64,000 nt of DNA from Paracamarosporium sp. OC-R06-R3 (lineage: Eukaryota > Ascomycota > Dothideomycetes > Pleosporales > Didymosphaeriaceae). The stretch is from positions 143,662-207,661 of the forward strand of contig JACVRA010000361.1 of assembly GCA_019828545.1 (NCBI GenBank), in the 5' to 3' direction. Under the pieces are notes generated by a model. The model saw only the letters and a program-made list of their open reading frames with translations. It made no database searches and was not told where the DNA came from. The position numbers and the translations under genes were made by a program. Positions 11,978 to 23,723 of this stretch are shown one piece after another (within the stretch, counting starts at the first letter, position 1; each line of letters starts with the position of its first letter).

Positions 11978-13027
11978 TTATGACGTGATTGGAGCGTATT
12001 CGTTATCTCTTGTTATGTTTCTCTTGAGATGGGGTGGCATTTACATGGTTTGCATGGTCTGCGTCTTGCGTTCGAGCACAGATACCCATTTTTAATTTCC
12101 TTTGGATGAGCATATGAGTTTCGCTAGATAGGGAAATGAGAGGCAAGTGCACGGCTGCTGGGTTGGCGGTGAGTGCCGGAGATGACTTCCCAGCTAGAAC
12201 GTGACGTGGAGCCACAAACCTGGGGAAGGTAAGTGAGTGTGAAAGTGAGTGTGAATGTGAATTTGAATGCCTTAAGGGCGTGTCAAGACAAGGCCTTGAA
12301 CATGGGCATGTGATGTAGAGTAAGAAGGTACTGCGCGCCTTGTCCTATTGTAGTCGCGGCAAGCCTTCAAGTTAGCAAGGGCGGTCACACAACGCCACTT
12401 CTGTACGCTGCAGTCACAACCGCCCACGCGACAAGACTCAAGTGATGTTTGTTCGCCACTGCATCGCTTCTCGCCCTCTGTTGCCTCCGCATGGCTCCGG
12501 GCAGAAAGAATTCATTCACCAGGGACCGATGGCACTGTCCTCGTTTGGAACTAGCGGCTTGGCGGAAGCCCGCACCACCTTTTCATAAAGGCAACGCCTG
12601 CCACTCTCTCTCAGTCTCAAACGCTCTCAACACCCGCACTCGACAGCTCTTCGCCCACGTTGTTCCCCTGCGGAACATCACATAACAGAAAAAGCCACAA
12701 AAAAATCCAGAAAACTACAAAAAAATCCTGTCTTGACGACCTTCGCCAACCATCCCACTCGTCAGTCAGTCGCTTGCCCCCACCGCCTTTCTCTCCTTCA
12801 ACCCTCCACCCCCCGCGAGTAGAAGGACACACAGCGCGCCTGCCTGTTCGTTTCTCTTTGAGTTACGAACATCCCATACACAAAAGCATCTTCGCCGCAG
12901 CTTTTCAGCTTGTCAAGGTGAGCGCGCGCCAAACTTTTTTTTTTCTAGCGAGCGCGCTCCACGCCGCACCCTGCACCTGCACGCAAAAATTCGACCCGCC
13001 CACTGACAGTCGCGACAGATAGCAAAC
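11978..13027. other. Intergenic / PAB1 promoter and leader
   Basis: No gene seen. The left part has a short GTGAGTGTGAA-type simple repeat (about 12232-12262). The right part, from about 12600, is pyrimidine-rich with AAAAA tracts (about 12700-12730), typical of a strong ascomycete promoter and leader, and contains the probable leader intron listed separately. Confidence 0.5.
12918..13018 (+). other. Probable 5'-leader intron of PAB1
   Basis: A GTGAGC donor at 12918 and a GCGACAG acceptor ending at 13018, with CACTGAC about 10 nt upstream of the acceptor, lie just before the PAB1 ATG (13028). The spliced leader would leave only ATAGCAAAC before the start codon. Leader introns are common in highly expressed fungal genes; cDNA would decide. 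Confidence 0.5.
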
Positions 13028-15313
13028 ATGTCTGCTGAAGCCGCCAACTCGACCTCGCCCGTCCAGGACGGCGCTCAGGACGCTGCCAACGGCACCACCG
13101 TCAACACCAATGTCGGCGCTGCTAACGATGCCGTCGCGACCCCCGCCTCGGCCACTACCGCGCACCCCAACTCCGCCTCGCTCTACGTTGGAGAGCTTGA
13201 CCCTGCTGTCACCGAGGCTATGCTGTTCGAGCTGTTCTCGTCCATCGGCCAGGTCGCGTCCATCCGTGTCTGCCGTGACGCCGTCACCCGCCGCTCGCTC
13301 GGATACGCCTATGTTAACTACAACAGCTCGGAGGACGGCGAGAAGGCTCTCGAGGAGCTTAACTACACCGTCATTAAGGGCAAGCCGTGCCGCATCATGT
13401 GGTCGCAGCGCGACCCCGCTCTGCGCAAGACCGGCCAGGGCAACGTCTTCATCAAGAACCTTGACCACGCGATCGACAACAAGGCCTTGCACGACACCTT
13501 CGCCGCCTTCGGCAACATCCTCAGCTGCAAAGTTGCTCAGGACGAGATGGGCAACTCCAAGGGCTACGGTTTCGTCCACTACGAGACCGCCGAGGCCGCC
13601 AACAATGCCATTAAGCACGTCAACGGCATGTTGCTGAACGAGAAGAAGGTCTTCGTTGGCCACCACATCCCCAAGAAGGAGCGCATGAGCAAGTTTGAGG
13701 AGATGAAGGCCAACTTCACCAACGTCTACGTCAAGAATGTCGACCTCGAGGTCACTGACGAGCAGTTCCGCGAGTTGTTCGAGAAGCATGGTGACATCAC
13801 CTCCGCCTCCCTTGCGCGCGACGAGACAGGCAAGAGCCGCGGTTTCGGCTTTGTCAACTTTGTCAAGCACGATGCTGCGTCCACCGCTGTTGAGGCGCTG
13901 AATGACACCGAGTTCCATGGCCAGAAGTTGTACGTTGGACGTGCCCAGAAGAAGCACGAGCGCGAGGAGGAGCTCCGCAAGCAGTACGAGGCTGCTCGTC
14001 TCGAGAAGCAGTCCAAGTACCAGGGCGTCAACTTGTACATCAAGAACCTAGACGACGATGTTGATGACGATAAGCTCCGTGATATGTTCTCTCCTTTTGG
14101 TACCATCACCTCTGCCAAGGTTATGCGCGATACCATCCCTGCCGATGCGCCTGAGACTCCCGCCGAGGAGAATAAGGAGGAAGAGAAGAAGGAAGGCGAA
14201 GAGGAAAAGAAGGAGGCCTCCGGCGACGACGAGTCCAAGGAGAAGAAGGAGAACGACAAGGTCACCATCAAGGGCGAGAAGAAGATCCTTGGCAAGAGCA
14301 AGGGCTTCGGTTTCGTCTGCTTCAGCAACCCCGATGAAGCCACTAAGGCCGTCTCAGATATGAACCAGAAGATGATTGGTGGCAAGCCCCTCTACGTCGC
14401 TCTGGCCCAGCGCAAGGACGTCCGCAAGAACCAGCTCGAGGCCACCATACAGGCCCGCAACCAGCTCCGCATGCAGCAGCAGCAACAGCAGCAATTCGGT
14501 GGCATGCAACCCATGTTCATGGCACCTGGTCAGCCACCGATGATGTTCCCTCCGGGCCGTGGACAGCCCTTCCCTGGCGGCATTCCAGGACAGCAAGGTG
14601 GACGTGGTGCTGGTTTCCCTGGTGCTATCCCCGGCCAGCAGGGTGGACGTGGCGGACCTAATGTTCCCCAGATTCCTCCCATGTACATGCCACCTGGAAT
14701 GGCTCCTGGCGCCTTCCCTGCTCCCTACATGAACCCTCAATACATCCAGCTCGCTCAAGCTGCTCAGCAGGCTGCTATGGGCGGAGGTCGTGGAGCTGGC
14801 GGCCGTGGTCCCATGGCTCCTATCCCCGGCATGCCTAACCAGATGGCTGGCGTTCCTGGCATTCGTGGCGGCAACTCCTTCCCGCAACAAGGCGGTGCCG
14901 GCCGTGGCGGACCTCAGGGTCGTCCTGGTCAGCCCTCGGCGCCCGGCTTCCCTCAAAGCGGCCGCAGCGGTGCACCTGGTGTCGACCTCGCCGCCTTGAA
15001 CGCTGCTCCTGCCGGCCAGCAGAAGCAGATGCTTGGTGAGGCTCTTTATCCCAAGATCCACGAGATGCAGCCCGAATTGGCCGGCAAGATCACCGGTATG
15101 CTGCTTGAGATGGACAACTCCGAGCTGATCAACCTGTAAGTATTCCTTGACCCTTGAACATGTCATACTAACATGCCTAGTACCTCGGACGAGTCTGCTC
15201 TCAGGGCCAAGGTGGACGAGGCTATGAACGTCTACGACGAATACGTCAAGAACAAAGAGGGTGAGGGAGAGAAGGAAGCCCCCAAGGAGGAGGCCAAAGA
15301 AGACAAGGCTTAG
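13028..15313 (+). CDS. PAB1: Polyadenylate-binding protein
   Basis: Two exons, 13028-15135 and 15181-15313 (45-nt intron with TACTAAC branch and CCTAG acceptor); 746 aa. Binds mRNA poly(A) tails and bridges them to eIF4G and deadenylases; cytoplasm and nucleus. Seen: four RRM domains at about residues 51-128, 139-215, 232-308 and 335-462, each with RNP1-like octamers ([32 protein letters not shown]). A Gly/Pro/Met/Gln-rich linker follows (about 480-665), then a C-terminal MLLE/PABC domain (about 671-735, with [11 protein letters not shown] and KITGMLLEM) that crosses the intron. RRM4 is split by a Glu/Lys-rich insertion of about 50 residues (about 368-420). The tail ends in an acidic Lys/Glu stretch. 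The family identity is certain. Confidence 0.97.
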
Positions 15314-17237
15314 ACGGCTAAAGTCTTCTAGGCGCTGAGTAGGACTCTCGACCTGAGAATCGCTTTCTCGGTACCCTTATGATGACGGTTCGATGACTTT
15401 CTGGCGAATGGCGCACGACTCACGGTTCACACTTTCTCCACGGATTTTTTTTCTCTTGCACGGCGGCTTGGTCACGACTCAAAAGTTTTTTTCCTTCGAC
15501 ATCTTCTCTTTGGAGTTCTGTCGTCGCTTGTTCATTTCGGCCTGCATTTGCTAGACTGCTCACACAGTCTGCTACGGCTGACGACTCTGATCTCCCTCCT
15601 TTTTCTTTACGACAGCTACCTTCCCCTTGATTGGGTGCTGATGGCTCCCCCTTCTTTACACAGTACATGTACTATAGACTTTTCAGTCTGCAATGACAAT
15701 GACGAGCGGAGTGCGGGCGCGGTGGCCAATTTGCGGGCTTTTCTCAACTGCAGACTTGATACCTCACAGGCGGCCTGTTGTTTGGCCCTCGCATGCGCAT
15801 AAGAGTATGATGGCGGCTAGGTAGTCGAGTATGGTGGTTACGAGCAAATATGAGTATGGGTATGACAAGGGGATATGGGGGAGAAGTGTTTGGATTGAGA
15901 ATCAAACGATATGGATAGTGGGTCGGGTCGGGTCAGGAGGCGATGCGGGTGGCTCCGTTGAAGCACGGCATGGCATGCTTATGATGGATCGATCGGGACA
16001 GCTTTTCTCATACGTGTAGATGCTAGTCTGAACATGTGTTTACGATCTTCATGCTGGGCTTGATTTGAGTGATGAGGAATGTTTTGTGGGTACACTTGGT
16101 GCGGAGTCTAGGCCTAGGCTGTGAGGGTAAGTTTTTGAGCTCTTATGGCTTTGACATTGACGGGTGTTTTGTTTGTGTCGGTCCCAGAGGTCAATGTGTA
16201 GTGATCGCGCTCGTACTCGGGTCAAGGTGTACCGAGCTTGCTCTCGTCAACGAGGAAGATAACGCGGCCTAGGATGCACGATGCTGCATGGCACCGCCAC
16301 CGGAAGAATTATAGGGTTCATCCGGTTGCAGGTGTGCATGGGTGGTGAATTCGCGCAGCATGGATAGGGTGAGAGAGAATATGTAGGTACGGGTAAGGTT
16401 GAGAGTGATGTAAGGTCAGGTATGCTGGGATCAGAATGACCAATCAGACTGTCAGCAATTAACAATCTGGCGTGCCGCTTTGGTGCGACTATGGTAATGT
16501 GGAGGGTCATGATTCTAGCTAGACAATGCAGATGTGCGAGATTTGTACTGTGTAGAGTACAGTGGCATCATGGGGCTTGAGAAGTGGGGGCATGGAGTAG
16601 GAATGGAAGCGCAGCGTGCAGACGAGAGAACATGGATACCAGCTACGGAAATTTGACGCCTCACGCCCCTTTGCAGGCGAGGTTCCGGGAAGTATCGTGT
16701 GGTGGCCGTGGAGTCGAGTTGGTGGAGAGTCAAATCCGCGGGTCGGAACATGTCGGATTGCTCCAGGAAAAGGCGCCCCGCTTTCGTGTGATGCCCCTCC
16801 ATCGTCATCGTGGGGACTTCATTCACGAGCACAACAAAGCATGCCGGCAGCTCCCACGCCCACAATGGCCATGCTTGCGGCTCTTTCTGGCCTCGAGCCG
16901 TGCAAATCAGCCCCGGACCTTTCATACGAGCCGGCATTACAACCGGAAAGAGGGCGCGTGATGCCCGGAGCGTGAGCCGAGGGAGCCCAGCTGCGCAAAC
17001 AACTCCCGACGCGCCTCCACCCGACCGACGCGCATGCCGTAACTACCCACCTGGGCCCAGATTTTAGCTTTAGGGTGCTTTCTGCGACTTCGATCTGCCC
17101 TCATCACGATCTTTCCTTCGCGCCTGAATTCTCTTCACTGTTTGCTTCTGCTCTGACGACATACATACCCCCTGGTGCTTTCAAGTACATACACACATAC
17201 ACAATACCCAGCTGCATTCACCACCAATCGTAGCACG
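15314..17237. other. Intergenic, PAB1 to FBP1
   Basis: 3' region of PAB1 and promoter of FBP1. Frames present are short or overlap on both strands with no family resemblance. The 16.9-17.2 kb part is C-rich and then pyrimidine-rich toward the FBP1 start, as expected of a leader. I could not point to a convincing carbon-catabolite (SYGGRG) cluster by eye. Confidence 0.45.
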
Positions 17238-18505
17238 ATGAGCGGCAAGGAGAACAGCAATGGCGGCGCCGTCGGAGAGGCCATCAACACTGATATCATC
17301 ACCCTGACGAGATTCTTGACTGAGGAGCAGACCAAGCACAAGGAGGCGACGGGAGACTTCACGTACGTGCTGTTGGGGGAGTAAAGGGGATGTGCAATTG
17401 CTGACTCTGGCACCAGATTACTCTGCCATGCCCTGCAGTTTGCATTCAAGAGCATATCATACTACATTCGACGTTCCACCCTGATCAACGTACGTCCAGC
17501 AGCTCCTATGTTTGCTTAGAACCAAAGCTTACACCACGCAGCTCACCGGCCTCGCAGGCTCCTCCAATACCACAGGCGATGACCAGAAGAAGCTCGACGT
17601 GATCGGCAATGACCTCTTCATCTCGGCCATGCGCTCCTGCGGCCGCGTCCGCCTGCTCGTCTCGGAGGAAGAAGAAGAATGCATCATGTTCGACGAGTTC
17701 CCGACCGCGCGGTACGCCGTAGCCTGCGACCCCATCGACGGATCCTCCAACCTCGACGCCGGCGTCTCCGTCGGCACAATCTTTAGCGTATACAAGCTGG
17801 AAGAAGGCGCAAGAGGCACAAAGGAAGACCTCCTCCTGCCAGGCACCGAAATGGTCGCAAGCGGCTTCACCATGTACGGCGCCTCCGCACAGCTCGTCAT
17901 CACCATGAAGGGCGGAAACGTAAATGGCTTCACCCTCGACAACAACTTCGGCGAATTCATCCTCACACATCCTAACATGCGCATCCCGAAGCAGCGCGCC
18001 ATTTACTCCGTCAACGAGGGTAACTCGCTGTACTGGGAGGAGCCCGTCAAGGAGTACGTCAACAGCCTGAAGTTTCCCCAGGAGGGCGGGAAGCCGTACT
18101 CTGCGCGGTACATCGGGTCCATGGTTGCGGATGCGTACCGCACGCTGTTGTACGGCGGCATCTTCGCGTATCCCGCGGACAAGAAGAGTCCGAAGGGGAA
18201 GCTGCGTATCTTGTACGAGTGCGCGCCCATGGCTATGGTGTTTGAGAATGGTATGTTATCTCCACCTGTTTTTCCGTTCCCTTCCCTGTCGATTATCCCG
18301 CGCATTTCTCTATCCACTATACTACACTGTACTGTACAAGAACGAAGACTAACACCCCACAGCCGGCGGCCTCGCCGTAAACTCCAAAATGCAGCGCATG
18401 ATGGAGGTCGTCCCCGAGCACATCCACGACCGGAGCGGCATCTTCCTGGGCAGCGAGCAAGAGGTGCAGAAGGTCATTGACGTGCACAAGAAGCACCAGC
18501 AGTAG
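17238..18505 (+). CDS. FBP1: Fructose-1,6-bisphosphatase
   Basis: Four exons: 17238-17362, 17417-17489, 17542-18250, 18363-18505; 349 aa, the normal length. It hydrolyses fructose 1,6-bisphosphate to fructose 6-phosphate, the committed step of gluconeogenesis; cytosolic. Seen: GDFTLLCHALQFAFKSI across the first splice, LTGLAGSSNTTGD, the metal-binding signature DPIDGSSNLDAG starting at residue 129, and the C-terminal EHIHDRSGIFLGS. The introns are 54, 52 and 112 nt. The protein begins MSGKEN, so the N-terminal proline that marks the yeast enzyme for GID-dependent decay is absent. It converges with KGD1. Confidence 0.96.
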
Positions 18506-18973
18506 ATGTCTCGCCTACCCAGTTCAGCGGGAGTGCTGAGTTGTACCGTGCGTGTGCATGTGGATAGCGCGAGGGCGAGTAAAGTGGGGTGGTGGGTCAA
18601 GTAAATCGGGTACCGTTACGTCAAGCTAAAAGCAATGGCAAGGCAAGGCAGGACAAGGCAGGACAAGGCAGGACAGGAAAAGTCGCGTCAGCTGCGTATG
18701 CGATGAACATGATGAGAATATGAAAGCAAGCGAGATATCAATTAATCGATCAATCACGTCACAATACATACAAGCACATCACAAGCACATCACAAGCACA
18801 CACGTACACACTATTATCGCGCATCATTCACTATGTCAATGTCAATGTCAATGCCAACCTCAACCTCAACCTCAACCTCAATCCACCATAGTCTCAACCC
18901 CAATCAACAAAACCCCAAACCCCAAACCCCAAACACCTCGTCCAAAGCACACACACATACTCACAACCCCACA

Positions 18974-19020
<47 letters not shown>

Positions 19021-19559
19021 GTGCAAAAAACATACAAATCTCAACTTTTCCTACCCTACACTACACTACACTACACCACACCACACCGCCCAAGCAGCCC
19101 CCCTAGCAGAAGCAGCCACCCATCATGTACAAAGAATAGCATATACCATACCATACCAAACCATACATACAATACACCTACCCATGCAATATACAGAAAA
19201 AAAAAAGACGACGGAAAAAGAACAAGGGGAAAAAAAGGGGGGGCCCGTATGTATCCCGACGCGCTCTCGCGTGCGTGCGTGCGTGCGTGCGTATTACAAC
19301 CCTGAATCTCTCTGTTTCTCTTTCTCTTTCTCGCGGAAAAGACAAGACAAGACAAGACGAACGGGAACACCGGGGGGGATAAAGCACCGAAGTACAGACA
19401 GCCAGACAAGACATGCAAACGCGCCAAAGCAAAGGGGACGTGTATCCACCTGCCCTTCTCAGACCACACCACACCACACCACACCTCAGTTAAGTAAGTG
19501 AACTTAACTTAACCACCCTTCCTCCCAGGACACCAGAACAAATCAGCCAGGAAGCAGCT
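18506..19559. repeat. Cluster of microsatellites between FBP1 and KGD1
   Basis: The convergent intergenic holds at least eight simple repeats in a row: GGACAAGGCA units (about 18637-18676), ACAAGCACATC units (about 18770-18802), GTCAAT (18835-18852), CCTCAA (18858-18881), AACCCCA words (about 18905-18934), CA dinucleotide (about 18978-19018), CTACA and CCACA (about 19056-19087), GTGC (about 19269-19293), GACAA (about 19341-19360) and CCACA again (about 19464-19486). A hairpin GTTAAG/CTTAAC sits at 19489-19508. Open frames in this stretch are translated repeats. Confidence 0.9.
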
Positions 19560-22500
19560 CTACTCTCCCTTCAACTTATCCTGCCTCACGGTAAACGCCT
19601 GCTCGAGCAGATCCTGTTCCTCCTTCTTGTGGCTGGCCTTGAGACCCGTCGCGACGGACGCACTGGGGTTGCGACCAGCGTACATGACGTGCCGACGGTT
19701 GTGATGTTCCGTCTGGTTGAGCAGGGTCTCGATGCGGGGCTGGGTGAAGCTCCAGGCGCCGGCGTTGAGCGGCTCCTCCTGGCACCAGATGATGTTCTGC
19801 GCGTTGGGGTACGAGTCGAGGTTCTCCTTGAGCTGCTGCCACGGGAAGGGGTTGAGCTGCTCGATGCGCGTGATGGCGACGTCGTTGAGGCCGCGGGCTT
19901 CGCGCTCCTTGACGAGCGCTGCGTAGACTTGTCCTGTGCAGAGGATCACGCGGTTGATTTCCTCGGGGCTGCCGATGGCGCCCGACTCGTGCGCCGGGTC
20001 GCGGATGATCCACTCAAAGTGCGAGTCGCCCGTGAAGTCCTCGATCGAGGAGCGCGCGAGCGGGTGTCGGAGGAGAGATTTCGAGAAGAAGAGGATCAGC
20101 GGCTTGCGGAACTGTCGGTTCATTTGGCGACGGAGGATGTGGAAGACGTTGGATGGCTTGGTCAGATACGCGATTTGCATGTTGCAGTCCTGGTGCTGGC
20201 GCTCGAGCTTCTCGGGGGACGGGAAGATGCGCGGGTCCTCGTTGACAAGGAGGAGGTAGCGCTCCATGCGGCCGGAGGAGTGCTCGGGGCCCTGGCCGTC
20301 GTAGCCGTGCGGCAAGCTGAGCACGAGGCCGGATCGCTGGAGCCACTTCACTTCGCCGGATGCGATGAACTGGTCGATGATGACCTGTGCCGTGTTGGCA
20401 AAGTCACCAAACTGGGCTTCCCACATGACGAGCGCATTGGGCGACGAAAGCGAGTAGCCGTATTCGAAACCGAGACTGGTGATGGTTAGCAAAGGCGACT
20501 AAGTCTGAGATGAATCACTTACACTCCGTATTCGCTCAATGAAGAGTTCGAGATGGTGAATGTGGCTTGGTCTTCGCTCAGGTGCTGCAGCGGCGTGTAG
20601 GTCTTCTCAGTTTCCTGGTCGTGAAGAACGGCGTGGCGCTGCGAGAAGGTACCACGCTCGACATCCTGTCCGGAGACACGGACGTGGTGGCCCTCCATGC
20701 ATAGAGTACCGAAAGCCAAAGCTTCGGCAGTGGCCATGTCGATGTTCTTACCATCAGTAACGGTCTTGGTACGTCCGGCGAGAATACGCTTCAAGTTGCG
20801 GTGCACAGTGAAGTCCTCGGGACCGTTAGCAATGACCTCGGCAACGTGCTTCAGCTGGGACTCCTCGACAGCGGTGGGGAGATGCGGCAGAACTTCGGTG
20901 GCGAGCTCCTTGGGCGACTTGAAACCGTTCCAGGCGGAGGTCAGCCACTCCTTCGAGTTGGGCTGGTAGTCCTTGCTGCGGTTGAAGCTCTCCTCAAGCA
21001 TGCCCCAGACCCAGGCCTTGTGCTCGTCAATGTCCTCCTTGGTGAAGGTCTTCTCGTCCAAAAGCTTCTTGGTGTAGATGTCTAGCGTAGGGGGCTGTTC
21101 GGAGATCTTCTTGTACATGAGCGGCTGGGTGAAGAACGGCTGGTCGGTCTCATTGTGACCCTGCTTTCGGTAGCAAACCATATCAATAACAACATCCTTC
21201 TTGAACTCTGCGCGGAAGTCAGCTGCGAGCTGGCAGACAAAGTTGAAAGCCTCTACATCGTCGCCATTAACGTGGAACACAGGGGCATCAATAGCTTTGG
21301 CAATGTCCGAGCAGTACGGGGTGGATCGGGAGAAACGGGGGTCCGTGGTGAAACCGATCTGGTTGTTCACAATCAAGTGGATGGTTCCTCCGGTGTGGTA
21401 GCTGGGCAGCGAGTGGAAACCCATGGTCTCGTACACGATACCCTGGCCGGCAAAGGCAGCATCTCCGTGGAGCAGCACACCCATAGCAGTGCGGGCGTCC
21501 TTCTCATCATTGTTGTAGTGCAGGATAGCACGAGTCTTGCCGAGCACAACGGGGTCTTCAGCTTCCAAATGCGACGGGTTGGCGACTAGGGAAAGCTGGA
21601 CACGCTTGCCGGAGGGCGTAGGACGCTCGAAGTTCATACCCAAGTGGTACTTGACGTCACCAGAACCCTCGTCGCTCGGCTCCGTTGTACCTGCGAACTC
21701 GCTGAAAATGGACTCGTTGGGCTTCCTGACGACGTTGCTGAGCACGTTGAGACGTCCACGATGGGGCATGCCAATGACAATGTCCTTGACACCGTAGTCG
21801 ACACTGCGGTCAATGAGAGCCTTCATGCCGGGAATCAAGCTCTCTCCACCCTCCAAACCGAATCGCTTGTCGTTGGGATACTTGGTCGCCAGGAAAGCCT
21901 CAAAGTTTGTGCCCCAGATGAGGCGGTCCAGGATTCGGCGCTTCTCGTCGACGGAGTACTTATACGGGGTGGGGATCTCGATGCGTTCACGGAGCCAGTC
22001 GCACTGTTCCCTGTCCGGGATGTGGATGTATTCCACACCATACGAGCCACAATACAGGCGCTCGCAGGCGTCAATGATGTCCCGCAGCTTCATCTTCTTG
22101 CGATTCTCCGTCTTGAAACGAGGCAAGATACCCGGGCCAAGCTCGAATTCCTGATCCAAATCCTTCTCGGAGAAGTTGTAGTGCGACAGCTCGAGCTCGC
22201 GCGGCTTGCTGTATCCAAAAGCGTGTGCCTCGGAGCGGATACCCAGCGGGTCGATCTTGGCCTTGTGGTGGCCTCGGGCCTGATACGCGCGGACGAGCAG
22301 CTGGACCTTCAAGTGGTTCATGACATCGGAGCCCTCGCCCACGGTCATGCCCAGTCCCGGTCTCAGCTCGGGGCCCAGACCACCCGTCATGGTGGGTGTC
22401 TGCATTATGGTGGGTGGCGGCTGGAAGGCTTGCGAGACGGGCATGTCGCCAGACTCCATGTTGCGGAAGTAGACCTGCCATGAGTAGTGGACGGACGAGG

Positions 22501-22818
22501 GGTCGCGCTTCCACTGCATGTACATCTCGTCGACATAGTTTGCCGTGTTTCCCTGGAGGAACGAGTCGTTGGGGTCCTGGGGCAAGCTCTGTTAGCAGTG
22601 TCTTTTAAAAGTTTGCGGCGGGCGGGATGTGAACGCACAACGCCCTTGTTGGTGTCCTCGACCGAGACGGCATATCTCCGCTTCTGCTGGGAGAGCGCAA
22701 GCGGCCTGCGACTTGCGGCAATAGCTGTTCTCGCCGGCGATGCGGAAGCTGTGTAGAAGCTTGCGCGTGGCGCGCAGCTCTGGAGCTGGCGGGTACACCG
22801 CAGCGATGTGCGCAACAT
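19560..22818 (-). CDS. KGD1: 2-oxoglutarate dehydrogenase E1 component, mitochondrial
   Basis: Three exons on minus: 22818-22639, 22588-20523, 20475-19560; 1053 aa; introns 50 and 47 nt. It is the thiamine-diphosphate E1 of the 2-oxoglutarate dehydrogenase complex (TCA cycle, matrix). Seen: an N-terminal presequence rich in Arg/Ala/Ser without acidic residues (about residues 1-50, ending QQKRRYA), [15 protein letters not shown], the substrate/ThDP loop HRGRLNVL at 336-343, GDAAFAGQG at 435-443, and a transketolase-like C-terminal part with [15 protein letters not shown] across the second splice. The length fits the family. The start is the first ATG, needed for the presequence, and the frame closes with a Lys-rich tail. 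Confidence 0.97.
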
Positions 22819-23723
22819 TGTGGATTAGGAGGAGAAATAAGAAAGCGCAGAAATGGAAAACATCCAAACGGGCGGATGGGGGAGGACTGCAGAGTCTTTG
22901 CGGGAGAGGCTTTGCAAAAGGCCAGGAGGACACAGGCATGCGCTCACAGCCGCCCGAATCGGGCCTAGCGTCCGGTCGCTAGTTCTCCATCCGACTGCTG
23001 ACTCGCCGGCGGAAATGCCTCACAATTCACCCTGGCGACCGTCCCGGATGCCGACTGAATGCTCGATTTAATTTAATGCAGACGACTCAATTGGCCTGTC
23101 TGCGATTTGGCATCCGTGGCCGTCGTGGAGGCTGATCGCCGCGCACAGCTGCAACAAGCGGATCCACGGAAAAGACGCGGGTGACGTTGTTGCAAAACAA
23201 GCGGATCCGCGGCCGCCGCAAATCCATCTGCTCGGCTAGCCTACATACACTACGCTTACCAGCGGAGCATTCCCGCGGCTGCCACCTCGAAAGAACGCTT
23301 TTCCGTGTTATAGTCTAGCTGGTCTAAAAGGGGTGGTTTAGTTGTTGTTCTGGAGTTGTGACTCGAAAGCATACCATCAAAGCCACATGAGCCTAGGTCA
23401 AAGCATCCCAACATTTACATAATAGTCACGTCAACCCCCGCAAGCAGCCAGGGTCTCGACACAGAGCATCATCGTGATACTACTTTTTCTCTCAGGTGAT
23501 TATTCTTGTTTTGGAACTGAACGTCTGCATCGACTTTCGACATGGCAGGGAGAAAGGAGTTGGTAACTAAGCACTGTTGAAGCCACAAGACGACACATCA
23601 CTGACACACGGAACACAATATGTTTGAGTCAATATGCAATGGTCTCTAACAGCATGAACATCTACTGAAACTCAAAGATTTGATTCATAACGATATACTT
23701 GGATGCATTGGCATCCATCACAC
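22819..23723. other. KGD1 promoter side, otherwise empty
   Basis: Upstream region of KGD1 and 3' flank of the next minus-strand gene. No open frame of note. It contains the repeat-rich possible regulatory block at 23150-23208 listed separately. Confidence 0.5.
23150..23208. promoter_or_regulatory. Direct plus inverted repeat upstream of KGD1
   Basis: A perfect 12-mer ACAAGCGGATCC occurs at 23154-23165 and 23197-23208, and TGCAACAA (23150-23157) is mirrored as TTGTTGCA (23187-23194). The block lies about 330-390 bp upstream of the KGD1 start. The geometry suggests a protein-binding site, but no known factor motif is claimed. Confidence 0.3.

Noticed and set aside
12905..13957. Long minus-strand open frame (350 codons) opposite PAB1
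   Set aside because: It is antisense to the certain PAB1 coding sequence; GC-rich third positions of real genes keep such frames open.
18720..19501. Open frames of 128 and 222 codons
   Set aside because: Pure translation of microsatellites (His-Thr, Ser-Met and Pro-Asn repeats).
19629..22483. Long plus-strand frames opposite KGD1 (for example 19629-20489 and 21644-22483)
   Set aside because: Antisense shadows of KGD1 with no domain, no start context and no splice structure.
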